From positions 62,001 through 126,000 of the forward strand of contig SCRN01000020.1 in NCBI GenBank assembly GCA_004322045.1: a stretch of DNA of 64,000 bases. The letters are read 5' to 3'. The stretch is from Paraburkholderia sp. GTDB taxonomy: Bacteria; Pseudomonadota; Gammaproteobacteria; Burkholderiales; Burkholderiaceae. The notes under the pieces were generated by a model. That model did not search any database and was not told the DNA's origin. It saw nothing but the letters and a program-made list of their open reading frames with translations. The position numbers and the translations under genes were made by a program. This document shows positions 36,821 to 47,100 of this stretch, piece by piece (position 1 is the stretch's first letter; each line of letters opens with the position of its first letter).

Positions 36821-38083
36821 ATGAAAATGGAAACCGAGTTACTTAGTAGTCCTGATCATGCCGATCGTGGTGTTGCGCGCTGGCGGGAAGACTTTCCGGT
36901 GCTGCGCGAGACCGTGCGCGGCAAACCCCTGGTGTATCTCGACAACGCAGCCACCACGCACAAGCCGGTATCGGTGATCGAGGCTGAAGCAGCCTTCTAC
37001 CGCCACGCCAATTCCAACGTGCATCGCGGCGTGCACACGCTGAGCCAGCGCGCTACCGACCAGTACGAGGAAGCGCGCGAGAAGGTGCGGCGCTTCATCA
37101 ATGCTGCCAGCACGAAGGAAATCGTTTTTGTGCGTGGCACGACGGAGGCGATCAATCTGGTGGCGCAATGCTTCGGCCGGCCGCGCTTGACTGAACGAGA
37201 CAACATCATCGTCAGCGCGATGGAGCACCATTCCAACATCGTGCCGTGGCAGATGGTGTGCGGGCAGACTGGGGCGGAGCTGCGCGTGGCGCCAGTGAAC
37301 GACGCCGGCGAACTGGACATCGAGATGCTGGGTCACCTGATCGGGCCGACGACCAAGCTGGTCGCGATCACACACCTGTCCAACGCGCTCGGCAGCATCA
37401 CACCGGTCAAGGACATCATCGAGATCGCGCATGCACACCAGGTGCCCGTGCTGCTGGACGGCGCACAGGCCATCGCGCACCTCGACGTGGATGTGAATGC
37501 GCTTGGTTGCGATTTCTACGCGTTCTCCGGGCACAAGATCTACGCGCCGACCGGCATCGGCGTACTGTACGGGAAGGAAGCTTGGCTCGATGCGATGCCG
37601 CCTTACCAGGGCGGTGGCGACATGATCAGTTCGGTCACCTTCGGCGAGACGCGGTACAACGACCTGCCGTACAAGTTCGAGGCAGGCACCCCGAATATCG
37701 CCGGCGCCATTGGGCTGGGACATGCACTGGATTACGTGGCATCCATAGGCATCGGCGCGATCGCGACTCACGAGCGCGACTTGCTGGAGTATGCAACGGG
37801 CCTGGCGAACGGCATCAGAGGCCTGAGAATCATCGGCACGGCGCGCGAGAAGGCGAGCATTCTGTCGTTCACGCTCGAAGGCGTGCACCCGCACGATGTC
37901 GGCACAATCCTCGACCATGACGGCATCGCCATCCGCGCCGGCCATCATTGCGCGATGCCGATCATGCAGCGCTTCGGCCTGGCCAGCACGGCGCGTGCGT
38001 CGTTTTCCCTGTACAACACGCGTGCCGAGATCGACGCTTTGATGGCGGGAATTGCCAAGGTACAGGAGATGTTTCAGCGATGA
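36821..38083 (+). CDS. sufS: Cysteine desulfurase SufS
   Basis: 420-residue PLP enzyme taking sulfur from cysteine for cluster assembly. The PLP lysine lies in YAFSGHKIYAPTGIGVLYG and the persulfide Cys in RAGHHCAMPIMQRF, the group II (SufS) signature RxGHHCxxP. ATG at 36821 is preferred over the adjacent GTG at 36818. No sufE is present; the following SufU-like domain is the expected sulfur acceptor. It ends in an ATGA overlap with the next gene. Confidence 0.95.
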   Translation: MKMETELLSSPDHADRGVARWREDFPVLRETVRGKPLVYLDNAATTHKPVSVIEAEAAFYRHANSNVHRGVHTLSQRATDQYEEAREKVRRFINAASTKEIVFVRGTTEAINLVAQCFGRPRLTERDNIIVSAMEHHSNIVPWQMVCGQTGAELRVAPVNDAGELDIEMLGHLIGPTTKLVAITHLSNALGSITPVKDIIEIAHAHQVPVLLDGAQAIAHLDVDVNALGCDFYAFSGHKIYAPTGIGVLYGKEAWLDAMPPYQGGGDMISSVTFGETRYNDLPYKFEAGTPNIAGAIGLGHALDYVASIGIGAIATHERDLLEYATGLANGIRGLRIIGTAREKASILSFTLEGVHPHDVGTILDHDGIAIRAGHHCAMPIMQRFGLASTARASFSLYNTRAEIDALMAGIAKVQEMFQR

Positions 38084-38898
38084 GCGACCTGCGAGACCTC
38101 TATCAGGATGTGATCTTCGACCACTACAAGAAGCCGCGCAACTTCCACGCGATGACCCATGCCAACCATGTGGCACACGGTCACAACCGGCTGTGCGGTG
38201 ACGAGCTGACGATCTATCTGCACATCGACGGCGACGTGATCACGGAGGTTAGCTTCGAGGGTACCGGCTGCGCGATTTCTACAGCGTCGGCATCGCTCAT
38301 GACCGATGCGCTCAAGAACAGGACAGTGGAAGAGGCCGAGCATCTTTTCGAGCACTTCCACGACCTGCTCACGCATGACAATGCCGAGCCGGCGCCCGAT
38401 CTGGGGAAGCTGGAAGTGCTGGCCGGCGTACGCGAATTCCCGGCGCGCGTGAAGTGTGCGACGTTGGCCTGGCATACCTTCCAGGCTGCGTTGAAGGACA
38501 GCGCCGGATCCATCACCACCGAGCAGTTACCGATACGAGATTCAACCATGGACCTGGACAATGCAAGCGCGGGGCAAGAAGCGACCATCGACGAAGAGGC
38601 GTTGCGCAACGACATCATCGCCACGCTGCGAACGATCTACGATCCCGAAATTTCCGTCAACATTTATGACCTCGGGTTGATCTACTTGCTCGACATAGAC
38701 CCGGAAGGGGCCGTGCAGATCGAGATGACGTTGACCGCGCCGGCATGCCCTGTGGCCGGCACCTTCCCTAGCGTGGTCGAAGAGCACGTGGCCGAAGTGC
38801 CGGGCGTGAAATCGGTGCATGTCGAACTGGTGTGGGAACCACCGTGGAGCATCGATTCCATGACGGATGAAGTGAAGCTAGAACTCGGGCTGCTTTAA
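38080..38898 (+). CDS. sufU: SufU-SufT fusion protein (scaffold/sulfurtransferase plus MIP18-like domain)
   Basis: One uninterrupted 272-residue frame holds two domains. Residues 1-140 are SufU/IscU-like: Cys39 (in LCGDE), Cys64 (GTGCAIS) and Cys126 (VKCATLAW) match the three conserved Cys, with Asp41 as the usual fourth ligand. Residues about 170-272 are a SufT/DUF59 domain with IYDPEISVNIYDLGLIY (DPE at 188-190) and Cys223 in TAPACPVAG. A linker rich in Ser, Thr and Ala joins them. An internal ATG at 38548 (Met157) could give separate SufT, but its ribosome site is weak. SufU would receive sulfur from SufS; SufT helps mature Fe-S proteins. Start overlaps the sufS stop by 4 nt. Confidence 0.88.
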   Translation: MSDLRDLYQDVIFDHYKKPRNFHAMTHANHVAHGHNRLCGDELTIYLHIDGDVITEVSFEGTGCAISTASASLMTDALKNRTVEEAEHLFEHFHDLLTHDNAEPAPDLGKLEVLAGVREFPARVKCATLAWHTFQAALKDSAGSITTEQLPIRDSTMDLDNASAGQEATIDEEALRNDIIATLRTIYDPEISVNIYDLGLIYLLDIDPEGAVQIEMTLTAPACPVAGTFPSVVEEHVAEVPGVKSVHVELVWEPPWSIDSMTDEVKLELGLL

Positions 38899-39087
38899 GA
38901 ACTTCCGATATTACCTAGATTTGAACCGTCCGAACGTTCCTCAGATGCTCGCCACACCCGCGCTTAACGAATGATTTCGTTGCCGGCCCGTTCTTCCATA
39001 CCAGGGGGTGCTTCGATCAACGGACATTCGTCGGATTCCATCTCATCCGGCAAGGGGCTCGCTGCACTCCATCGCCGGCCCTTTATC

Positions 39088-40362
39088 TCATGGCGCGGTT
39101 CGCCCCGTGAGCGGAGTACGGCGCACCTCCGACACGTACAGGAGCGTCAGCGAGACCCACACGATGCCGTAGAGCAACATGAAGCATGTCGTACGCACCC
39201 GAAGCACGTCGAGAAGCGCACCGAACAGGACCGGCAGCAGGAAGCCGCCTAGCCCTCCTGCCAGACCCACGATACCGGTGACGACACCCATGTTTGCAGC
39301 AAAGTCGTCGGCCACATACTTGAAGGTTGACGCCATGCCAAACGCAAAGACCACGCCGAGCGCAAACGTCAGTGCGACAAAAGCCGTCAACGGTGTGCGC
39401 AGATGCACGGCAGCGGTGCCATCGACGGTATGAACGACGAAATCGGTGGGCGGATACGACAACAAGAACAGGCAGATCCATGCAACCCAAAGCCCCCACC
39501 ACGTTACACGGTGTGCGCCGAAGCGGTCCGCTAAGCCGCCGCCGACGGCACGCAGCACCGATCCCGGCAGCGAGAATCCTGCCGCGAATGCCGACGCAGA
39601 GACGAGAGTCATATCGTACTCGGCCATCAGGTACTGCGGAATCCAGAGGGACAATGCCGTGAACCCACCAAAGGTGATCGAATAGTACTGGCAAAGCTTC
39701 CAGACGCGGGGGTCGCGCAGAACCCGGAATGAATCCTTCCACGAGCCTTTGATCAAGCCTGCTCCGGGATCCCGGGCAGACGCGAACCAAAAAACCATTG
39801 CGGTGACCAGCAGCGCTACCGCGTACGCGCGGGGCACGAAGCGCCAGCCGTAGATCGCTTGCAGGGAGGGGGTAACAAAGAGATTGAGCGCGGCACCCAC
39901 GGTGCCCGCTCCGTAGAACCCCATGGCGAAGCCTCGCCGCTCAGGCGGGAAGAATCGTGCGACGTACGGCGTGCCGACCGCAAACGATGCGCCGACACAG
40001 CCGAGAAACAGGCCGATCACCAGGAATTGCCAGAACTGCGTTGCGTAGCTCACGCCGTACACCGGAATCGCACAGACGACCAGCAATGCCGTCATCACTG
40101 CGCGGCCGCCGACACGGTCGGTCAAGGCCCCCAGCGGTAGCCGCATCACGGCGCCGGTGAGCACTGGCGTTGACGTGAGAAGCCCGAACTCGGTGCCATT
40201 CAGTTTCAAGTCCTCCCGCAACTGAACACCCAGCACGCCGAACATCATCCACACAGCAAAGCACACGAGAAAGGCAAGCGTGCTGGCGAGAAGGACCGAC
40301 CAGGCTTGAGCGGAAATCGCCGGCGGGGGCACCTGGCCGGTTGTCTCGTCGCGGAGATGCAT
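39088..40362 (-). CDS. narK: Nitrate/nitrite transporter NarK
   Basis: 424-residue MFS transporter of the nitrate/nitrite porter family with about 12 membrane spans. The family glycine-rich signature appears in GIVGLAGGLGGFLLP (about residue 355) and a related stretch in FYGAGTVGAALNLF. It should import nitrate or exchange it for nitrite for the respiratory reductase. It is the last gene of the nar operon, 11 nt after the parvulin gene, with GAGGAGGGG before the ATG. It converges on the suf operon. Confidence 0.92.
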   Translation of the reverse strand: MHLRDETTGQVPPPAISAQAWSVLLASTLAFLVCFAVWMMFGVLGVQLREDLKLNGTEFGLLTSTPVLTGAVMRLPLGALTDRVGGRAVMTALLVVCAIPVYGVSYATQFWQFLVIGLFLGCVGASFAVGTPYVARFFPPERRGFAMGFYGAGTVGAALNLFVTPSLQAIYGWRFVPRAYAVALLVTAMVFWFASARDPGAGLIKGSWKDSFRVLRDPRVWKLCQYYSITFGGFTALSLWIPQYLMAEYDMTLVSASAFAAGFSLPGSVLRAVGGGLADRFGAHRVTWWGLWVAWICLFLLSYPPTDFVVHTVDGTAAVHLRTPLTAFVALTFALGVVFAFGMASTFKYVADDFAANMGVVTGIVGLAGGLGGFLLPVLFGALLDVLRVRTTCFMLLYGIVWVSLTLLYVSEVRRTPLTGRTAP

Positions 40363-40373
40363 GAGCCCCTCCT

Positions 40374-41168
40374 CTACTGAACCAGCGGACCGTCCGCTGC
40401 GCCGAGATCGACGCCCTCGATGCGTGCCTGCGAGGCCAAAATGGAAATGTATTGCTGCATAGCCTTGCTACGCACTCGTCCCTCGAGAAACCGCGCAATG
40501 TCCTTTTCGACGGATTCGAACGGGATGGCCTCGCCGTCGACGCGGCGCTCGATGCGCACGACGTGAAAACCGAAGCGCGAGTTGACAAGGTTCGGCAGGA
40601 CCCCGGTTTGCGCAGCACCGAATAGGGCAACCTCGAATTCCGGCACGCTGTCGCCCCGCAGCAACTGGCCCAGGCTTCCTCCGACTGCGCCCGACGGGCA
40701 ATTGGAATACTTTTTCGCAAGCGCTTCGAACGTGTCGGGCGCAGCGCGCACCTCTCGAAGCGTTTCCTCAGCCTTTTGCCGGATCAACGCGAGCGGCGCG
40801 CTTCCCGTCACCGCGAAAAGGATATGACTCGCGTAAACAATATCGTTGCGTCGAAAGCGTGTGCTGTGAACCTCGTAATAGCGCTCACATTCGGCGCGCG
40901 TGGGGGTGGGCACGACGAGTTCGCGCTCGAGCAGCATGTCCACGCTTGCGTCGTCCAGCGTGCCCGTTTCCTCGATCAATCCTAGCTCGACGGCACGCTG
41001 CCTCAGCAACTCGCGTATCGCCAGCGCACGACTCGCCGACGCGTACGGATCCGGCTCGTCTTGATGATGACGGCCTTCCGCTTCGATCGCCTCCGAGGCA
41101 ATCGGCACTTCATTGATCCGGACAACACAAGGATGTTGCTCCGGCACGGATTCTCGAACGGCGCTCAT
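40374..41168 (-). CDS. Parvulin-type peptidyl-prolyl isomerase of the nar operon
   Basis: 264-residue protein with a C-terminal parvulin domain: RRNDIVYASHILFAV, FEALAKKYSNCPSGAVGGSLGQLLRG and RFGFHVVRIERRV are the canonical beta strands and loops. No signal peptide is visible, so it should be cytoplasmic. Similar parvulins lie in nar operons of other bacteria (NifM/NarL-neighbour type) and are thought to help fold nitrate reductase subunits, but this is inference. It is 10 nt after narI and 11 nt before narK. Confidence 0.88.
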   Translation of the reverse strand: MSAVRESVPEQHPCVVRINEVPIASEAIEAEGRHHQDEPDPYASASRALAIRELLRQRAVELGLIEETGTLDDASVDMLLERELVVPTPTRAECERYYEVHSTRFRRNDIVYASHILFAVTGSAPLALIRQKAEETLREVRAAPDTFEALAKKYSNCPSGAVGGSLGQLLRGDSVPEFEVALFGAAQTGVLPNLVNSRFGFHVVRIERRVDGEAIPFESVEKDIARFLEGRVRSKAMQQYISILASQARIEGVDLGAADGPLVQ

Positions 41169-41178
41169 GCACTTGACC

Positions 41179-41862
41179 TCAGCGTCGGCGAACCAGTTGA
41201 TAAGGGCGAATCAGATAGCCCAGCGAGGCAATGCCGCTCCAGATATGGACCATCCGCGTGAACGGCGACACGAGAAAGATCGTGAAACCCAGCGCAATGT
41301 GCACCTGGTAGGTGAGCGGCACGCCGATGAGCAGGCTTGCGATGCCGGGCCGAAATGTTACGACGCCCTTGACGTAGTCGGTTAGCTGCTCGAACATCGC
41401 GCCGTCCAAATGACGCATCGAGAGCACCACTGTGCCGAGACCCAGCGCGAGTTGCACCCACAGCATAAGCACGATGCCGATATCCGACATCCTGCTGTTG
41501 CGCCTGATTCGGACATCCCCTAGCCGACGCAAGATGAGAATGGACAGCCCGATGATAGACACGGTGCCGGCCGTGCCGCCCGCGATCATTGCGATCAACT
41601 GATGGGCCGACGCGGAGAGGAAGGGCGACACCAACCAGTGCGGTGCCAGGAAGCCCACGAAGTGGCCCATCACCACGATCAGAATGCCCCAATGAAAGAG
41701 GTTGCTGCCGATTCGCAGCGCACCGTGGCGCAGCAGTTGCGAGGTATCGCTTTTCCACGTGTACTGTTCTCGGTCGAAACGCACGAGGCTGCCCAGCAGC
41801 AGCACCGCCAGGCAAATATAGGGATAGATGCCGAACAGAAACTGATGCAGATAGCCGTTCAT
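41179..41862 (-). CDS. narI: Respiratory nitrate reductase gamma subunit
   Basis: 227-residue membrane cytochrome b that takes electrons from quinol. Five hydrophobic spans are visible. Likely haem His residues lie in LLRHGALRIGSNLFHWG and VMGHF on one side and YQVHIALGF and RMVHIWS on the other, matching the two-haem arrangement. ATG at 41862 follows AAGGAGAG; the open frame upstream lies in narJ and is not used. It lies 64 nt after narJ. Confidence 0.95.
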   Translation of the reverse strand: MNGYLHQFLFGIYPYICLAVLLLGSLVRFDREQYTWKSDTSQLLRHGALRIGSNLFHWGILIVVMGHFVGFLAPHWLVSPFLSASAHQLIAMIAGGTAGTVSIIGLSILILRRLGDVRIRRNSRMSDIGIVLMLWVQLALGLGTVVLSMRHLDGAMFEQLTDYVKGVVTFRPGIASLLIGVPLTYQVHIALGFTIFLVSPFTRMVHIWSGIASLGYLIRPYQLVRRR

Positions 41863-41926
41863 ACGAACTCTCCTTCTGGATGCGCCAGGCGCCGCATTGC
41901 GTGCGGCGCGTAGATCGCCCGGCTCG

Positions 41927-42619
41927 TCAGCGCGCAGGACGATGGTTGTAGAACGTGATCGGCTCAGTGGCCGGCGCCGGCGCCCCCGTGAAGCGAACGG
42001 GCGCGTCCGCATACGCAGCGTCGAGCGAGCGCAACTCTGCCGGGTCCGGCGGGGCAAGCGCGTCATCGTCGTTCGCCACGACTGGCGTCGGCCCATCCCC
42101 TACTCCCGCGAGCGGCAGCAGCGCACCGACGATGAAGCTGTAGTGACTCGCTCGCTTTGCCAGCTGCGTTGCGATGGCCTGCAAAATTTCACCGGTTTCT
42201 CTGAGAAGCGAGCGGGCCTCATCGGCAGGCAGAAGCGACAGGTACTCGAGAAAAACCGGCAGGTAATCGGGCAACTCGGCGCGCTCGAGGTGCAACCCAT
42301 GCTGCTCGTACATCTGCAGCAAGTCGACCATCGCCTGTCCACGATCGCGCGACTCGCCATGTACGTGCTCGAACAGATACAGCGACGTATCGCGGCCCCG
42401 ATCGAACAGCGCAACGTAGTTCTCCTGGAGCGTCAGCAGATCACGCTCACCGCAGTAGTCGATGAACCGCTCGGCGCCGGATCGCGCACTGCGGGTGAGC
42501 CCAGGGGCGTCGCGCAGCAGTGCCCTCGCCTCCTCCAGCGCATCCAGCAGGTGTTGGTCCGGATAGTCCAGCAGCGTGGCGAGCACTGAATAAATCACAC
42601 CCGGCGGTTGCGGTTTCAC
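41927..42619 (-). CDS. narJ: Nitrate reductase molybdenum cofactor assembly chaperone
   Basis: 230-residue cytoplasmic chaperone of the NarJ/TorD-like family that holds apo-NarG for molybdenum cofactor insertion. Visible stretches: YSVLATLLDYPDQHLLDAL, YVALFDRGRDTSLYLFEHVHGESRDRGQAMVDL and ELPDYLPVFLEYLSLLP. The start is GTG at 42619, one base after the narH stop, with GGAGAG just upstream. A longer in-frame region would lie inside narH. Confidence 0.92.
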   Translation of the reverse strand: MKPQPPGVIYSVLATLLDYPDQHLLDALEEARALLRDAPGLTRSARSGAERFIDYCGERDLLTLQENYVALFDRGRDTSLYLFEHVHGESRDRGQAMVDLLQMYEQHGLHLERAELPDYLPVFLEYLSLLPADEARSLLRETGEILQAIATQLAKRASHYSFIVGALLPLAGVGDGPTPVVANDDDALAPPDPAELRSLDAAYADAPVRFTGAPAPATEPITFYNHRPAR

Positions 42620-42620
42620 G

Positions 42621-44147
42621 TCAACTCTCCTGGCGAATGGGGATCGTGCGATTGCCCTTCTTCGTGCCGAACAGGCTCTGCTCCGACTTGCCTCCAGAGC
42701 ACCCGTTGCCGAACGAGAAGCCGCACGAGGATCGCAAATCGAACGCGTCTTCTGCGTATTCGCGATGCGAGGTCGGAATGACGAAACGGTCCTCATAGTT
42801 CGCGATCGCTAGATACCGGTACATTTCTTCGACCTGCTCCACGGTTAAGCCTGCCTGTGACAGGACACCGGGTGCGTCGATTTGATCGACATGTCGGGCA
42901 CGCATGAATGCGCGCATGGCCAGCATCCGTACAAGTGCCAACTTGACCGGCTCTTCAGCACCCGCCGTCAGCAGATTGGCGAGATAGCGCAGCGGAATGC
43001 GCAACGACTCGACGTCGGGCAGAAAACCGCTCATGCCGAGATCGCCGCTATTGGCTGCAGCGTTGATCGGCGAAAGCGGCGGCACGTACCAGACCATAGG
43101 CAACGTGCGAAATTCGGGGTGTAGTGGAAACGCAATCTTCCAATCGATCGCCATCTTGTACACGGGCGAGCGCCGCGCGCCTTCGAGCCATGCCTGCGGC
43201 ACGCCGTCACGCGCCGCTTGCGCGATCACTTTCGGGTCATTCGGGTCGAGGAACAACGACAACTGCGCCTCGTACAAGTCGGTTTCACGCTCGACGCTGG
43301 CCGCTTCGCTGATGCGGTCCGCGTCGTAGAGCATCACCCCGAGGTAGCGGATACGCCCTACACATGTTTCCGAGCACACCGTTGGCTGCCCCGCCTCGAT
43401 TCGGGGATAGCAGAAGATACATTTTTCCGCCTTGCCGCTGCGCCAGTTGAAGTAGATCTTCTTGTACGGACAACCGGAGACGCACATGCGCCAGCCACGA
43501 CACTTGTCCTGGTCGATGAGTACGATTCCGTCTTCTTCGCGCTTGTAGATCGAGCCGGACGGGCACGCCGCCACGCAAGTGGGATTCAGGCAGTGTTCGC
43601 ACAGGCGAGGCAGATACATCATGAACGTATTTTCGAACTGCCCATAAATGTCTTTCTGCACATTCTCGAAGTTATAGTCCTTCGAGCGCTTTTCGAATTC
43701 TCCCCCAAGGATTTCCTCCCAGTTCGGCCCCCACTCGATCTTTTCCATCCGCTCGCCAGTGATGAGCGAGCGCGGCCGCGCGACCGGCATTGCCTTTGCA
43801 TCGCCCGCGTCCTGCAAATGTGCGTAGTCGAACGTGAACGGCTCGTAGTAGTCGTCAATTTCCGGCAGGTGCGGATTGGCGAAAATCTTCGCGAGCAGGC
43901 GCCACTTGTTGCCGAGACGCGGCTCGATCTTTCCATCCGCCTTACGCGTCCACCCGCCGCGCCACCGGTTCTGGTTTTCCCAGTCCTTCGGGTAGCCGAT
44001 TCCGGGTTTGGTCTCGACGTTGTTGAACCATGCGTACTCCATTCCCTCACGGCTCGTCCAGACGTTCTTGCAAGTCACCGAGCAAGTGTGACAGCCGATA
44101 CACTTGTCGAGATTGAGCACCATCGCAATCTGGGCGCGCACTTTCAT
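42621..44147 (-). CDS. narH: Respiratory nitrate reductase beta subunit
   Basis: 508-residue iron-sulfur subunit. Four Cys clusters are intact: CIGCHTCSVTCKNVW, CEHCLNPTCVAACPSG, CRGWRMCVSGCPYKK (with the Trp of the 3Fe-4S site) and CIFCYPRIEAGQPTVCSETC. It passes electrons from NarI to NarG on the cytoplasmic face. ATG at 44147 overlaps the narG stop by 4 nt and has CGGAGAAC upstream. It needs four Fe-S clusters, which ties it to the adjacent suf operon. Confidence 0.96.
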   Translation of the reverse strand: MKVRAQIAMVLNLDKCIGCHTCSVTCKNVWTSREGMEYAWFNNVETKPGIGYPKDWENQNRWRGGWTRKADGKIEPRLGNKWRLLAKIFANPHLPEIDDYYEPFTFDYAHLQDAGDAKAMPVARPRSLITGERMEKIEWGPNWEEILGGEFEKRSKDYNFENVQKDIYGQFENTFMMYLPRLCEHCLNPTCVAACPSGSIYKREEDGIVLIDQDKCRGWRMCVSGCPYKKIYFNWRSGKAEKCIFCYPRIEAGQPTVCSETCVGRIRYLGVMLYDADRISEAASVERETDLYEAQLSLFLDPNDPKVIAQAARDGVPQAWLEGARRSPVYKMAIDWKIAFPLHPEFRTLPMVWYVPPLSPINAAANSGDLGMSGFLPDVESLRIPLRYLANLLTAGAEEPVKLALVRMLAMRAFMRARHVDQIDAPGVLSQAGLTVEQVEEMYRYLAIANYEDRFVIPTSHREYAEDAFDLRSSCGFSFGNGCSGGKSEQSLFGTKKGNRTIPIRQES

Positions 44148-47100
44148 GAATGTTCTCCGGAGCGCAGTTTTTCTTCTGTGGCGGGGTTGACCGGATCGGG
44201 CGGAGCGTCGTCGAGCCAATCGACCTTCGCCATCTTGCGAACGATCAGGAATTCATCGCGGTTCGATCCCACTGTGCCGTAGTAATTGAAGCCGTAGGCA
44301 AGTTGTGCGTAACCGCCGATCATGTGCGTCGGCTTGAGCGCCACACGTGTCACCGAGTTGTGAATTCCGCCGCGCGTGCCGGTGATCTCGGAGCCCGGCG
44401 TGTTCACGATCTTTTCCTGCGCGTGGTACATCATGACCATGCCGCGCGGCACCCGTTGACTGACTACCGCGCGTGCGCACAGCGCACCGTTCGAGTTGTA
44501 GCATTCGATCCAGTCGTTGTCGGCCACGCCGATCTGTTTAGCATCGGCTTCGGAAATCCACACGATCGGGCCGCCACGCGAAAGCGTCAGCATCAGCAGG
44601 TTGTCCGTGTACGTGCTGTGAATCCCCCATTTCTGATGCGGCGTAATGAAATTGAGGACGATCTCGGGGTTGCCGTTCGACCGCTTGCCCACCATGTGCT
44701 CATAGCTGCCGGTGTCAACTGGCGGTTTGTAGGCGCAAAGCGACTCGCCGAATGCGCGCATCCACGGATGGTCCTGATACAACTGTTGACGACCGCTGAT
44801 GGTGCGCCATGGAATCAGCTCATGGACATTGGTATAGCCGGCGTTATACGAAACATGCTCGGACTCGATGCCGCTCCACGTGGGCGATGAGATGATCTTG
44901 CGCGGCTGCGCCTGGATGTCTCGAAAGCGGATCTTTTCGTCGGCGCGCGCGTCGGCGAGGTGCGCATGTTCGAGGCCAGTGGCACGCGAGAGCGCCTGCC
45001 ACGCCTTGACGGCAACCGCACCGTTGGTTTCGGGCGCCAACGCAAGGATGACCTCCGCCGCATCGAGCGCCGTATCGATGCGTGGCCGGCCTTGTGCGCA
45101 ACCGTCCTGCGCCACCCGATAATTGAGTTCGCCCAGTAGAGCGACTTCATCCTTCGTGTCCCAACTGATCCCCTTGCCGCCATTACCGAGCTCGTCCATC
45201 AGCGGCCCGAGCGCCGTGAACTTGCGATACGTATCCGGATAGCTGCGTTCGACAATGCTGACCGATGACATCGTCTTGCCGGGAACAGGCTCGCATTCAC
45301 CGCGCTTCCAGTCTTTCACGTCGAACGGCTGGGCGAGCTCCGCGGGTGTGTCGTGCGCGATCGGCGCAAGCACGAGGTCGCGCTCGTCGCCCAAATAGCC
45401 ATCGCACAACGCCGAAAATCGCTCTGCAATGCCCTTGAAGATTTCCCAGTCGCTCTTGGACTGCCACGCAGGATCGACCGCCGCCGATAGGGGATGGATA
45501 AAAGGATGCATGTCCGACGTATTCATATCATCCTTCTCGTACCACGTCGCCGTGGGCAGCACGACGTCGGAGTACATGCAAGTCGTCGACATGCGAAAGT
45601 CGAGAGTAACGAGAAGGTCGAGTTTCCCGCACGGCGCCTCGTCGTGCCAGACGACTTCCTCCGGACGCTGCGCCCCTGTCTGGCCTAGCTCCTCACCCTG
45701 CACGCCGTGCGTCGCACCGAGCAGGTGTTTCAGAAAATACTCGTGCCCCTTGCCCGACGAACCCAGCAGGTTCGACCGCCAAACGAACAGATTGCGTGGA
45801 AAATTGGTGGGGTGGTCGGGATCCTCGCAAGCCATATGCAACTGCCCGGTTTTCAGTTGCTGAGCAAGTTCCGTCGCGGCGGATGGGGCGGCAGCTAGAC
45901 GTCGGCCGAGTTCGAGCGGGTTCGCGTCGAATTGTGGCGCCGAAGGCAGCCATCCCATGCGCTCGGCGCGCACGTTGTAGTCGATGGGCGAGCCATGAAA
46001 GGCAGTCTTGTCGGCAAGCGGCGACAATAGCGCCGTCGGGTCGATCGTATCGTAGCGCCACTGGTCGGTGTGCGCATAGAAGAACGATGTCCCATTCATG
46101 TGGCGCGGCGGCCGATGCCAGTCGAGCGCAAAGGCGAGCGCCGTCCATCCGGTCTGCGGCCGCAGCTTTTCCTGCCCGACATAGTGCGACCAGCCGCCGC
46201 CCGACTTGCCGACGCAGCCGCACATGACCAGCATGTTGATGATCGCGCGGTACGACATGTCCATATGGAACCAATGATTGATACCCGCGCCGATAATCAC
46301 CATCGACTTACCCTGGGTCTTGCGCGCGTTTTCGGCAAATTGTCTTGCCACGGAGATCACATCGGCACGCTTGACGCCGGTAATCTTCTCCTGCCACGCG
46401 GGCGTATAGGGCACGTCGTCATCGTAGCTCGATGCGAGGTCCTTGCCGCCCAGGCCCTGGTCGAGCCCATAGTTCGCGATGAACAGATCGTAGACGGTGG
46501 CCACGAGCATATCGCCGTTGCGGGTCGCGATACGGCGCACGCCAACCGACCGGGAGAGCGAAGACGCGTGTGATGTATGGGCGAAATGAGGATGATGCTG
46601 GTTGCCGAAGTAGGGAAAGAGAACATCGACGACTTCGTCGTGCCGGCGGGCGAGCGAGAGCATCGGCACGATCGGCGCGCCCGAAGCCGACTCGGACTTC
46701 AGATTCCACTTCCCGCTGTCCGGACTACCCTGCGTCTTCCAGCGGAAACCCACGGAGCCGACCGGCACCACGACGGCGCCGCTTGCCTCGTCGATTGCGA
46801 CCGTCTTCCATTCAGCGTGATTCGCTTCGCCAAGCGCATCGTCGAAATCGGACGCCCGCACCAGGCGATCAGGCACGAAGCCGTCCCCGTGTGCGACGAG
46901 GCGCACGAGGCACGGCATATCGGTGAAACGACGGCAGTAGTCGATAAAGTAATCGCTCTTCGTCTGTGCCGCGAGATGAAACTCCTTGAGGATGACATGT
47001 CCCATCGCTAAGGCGAGTGCCGCATCGGTGCCCTGCTTCGGGTGCAGCCAAATGTCTCCGAACTTGGCGCCCTCGGCATAGTCCGGAAAGATCGAGACGA

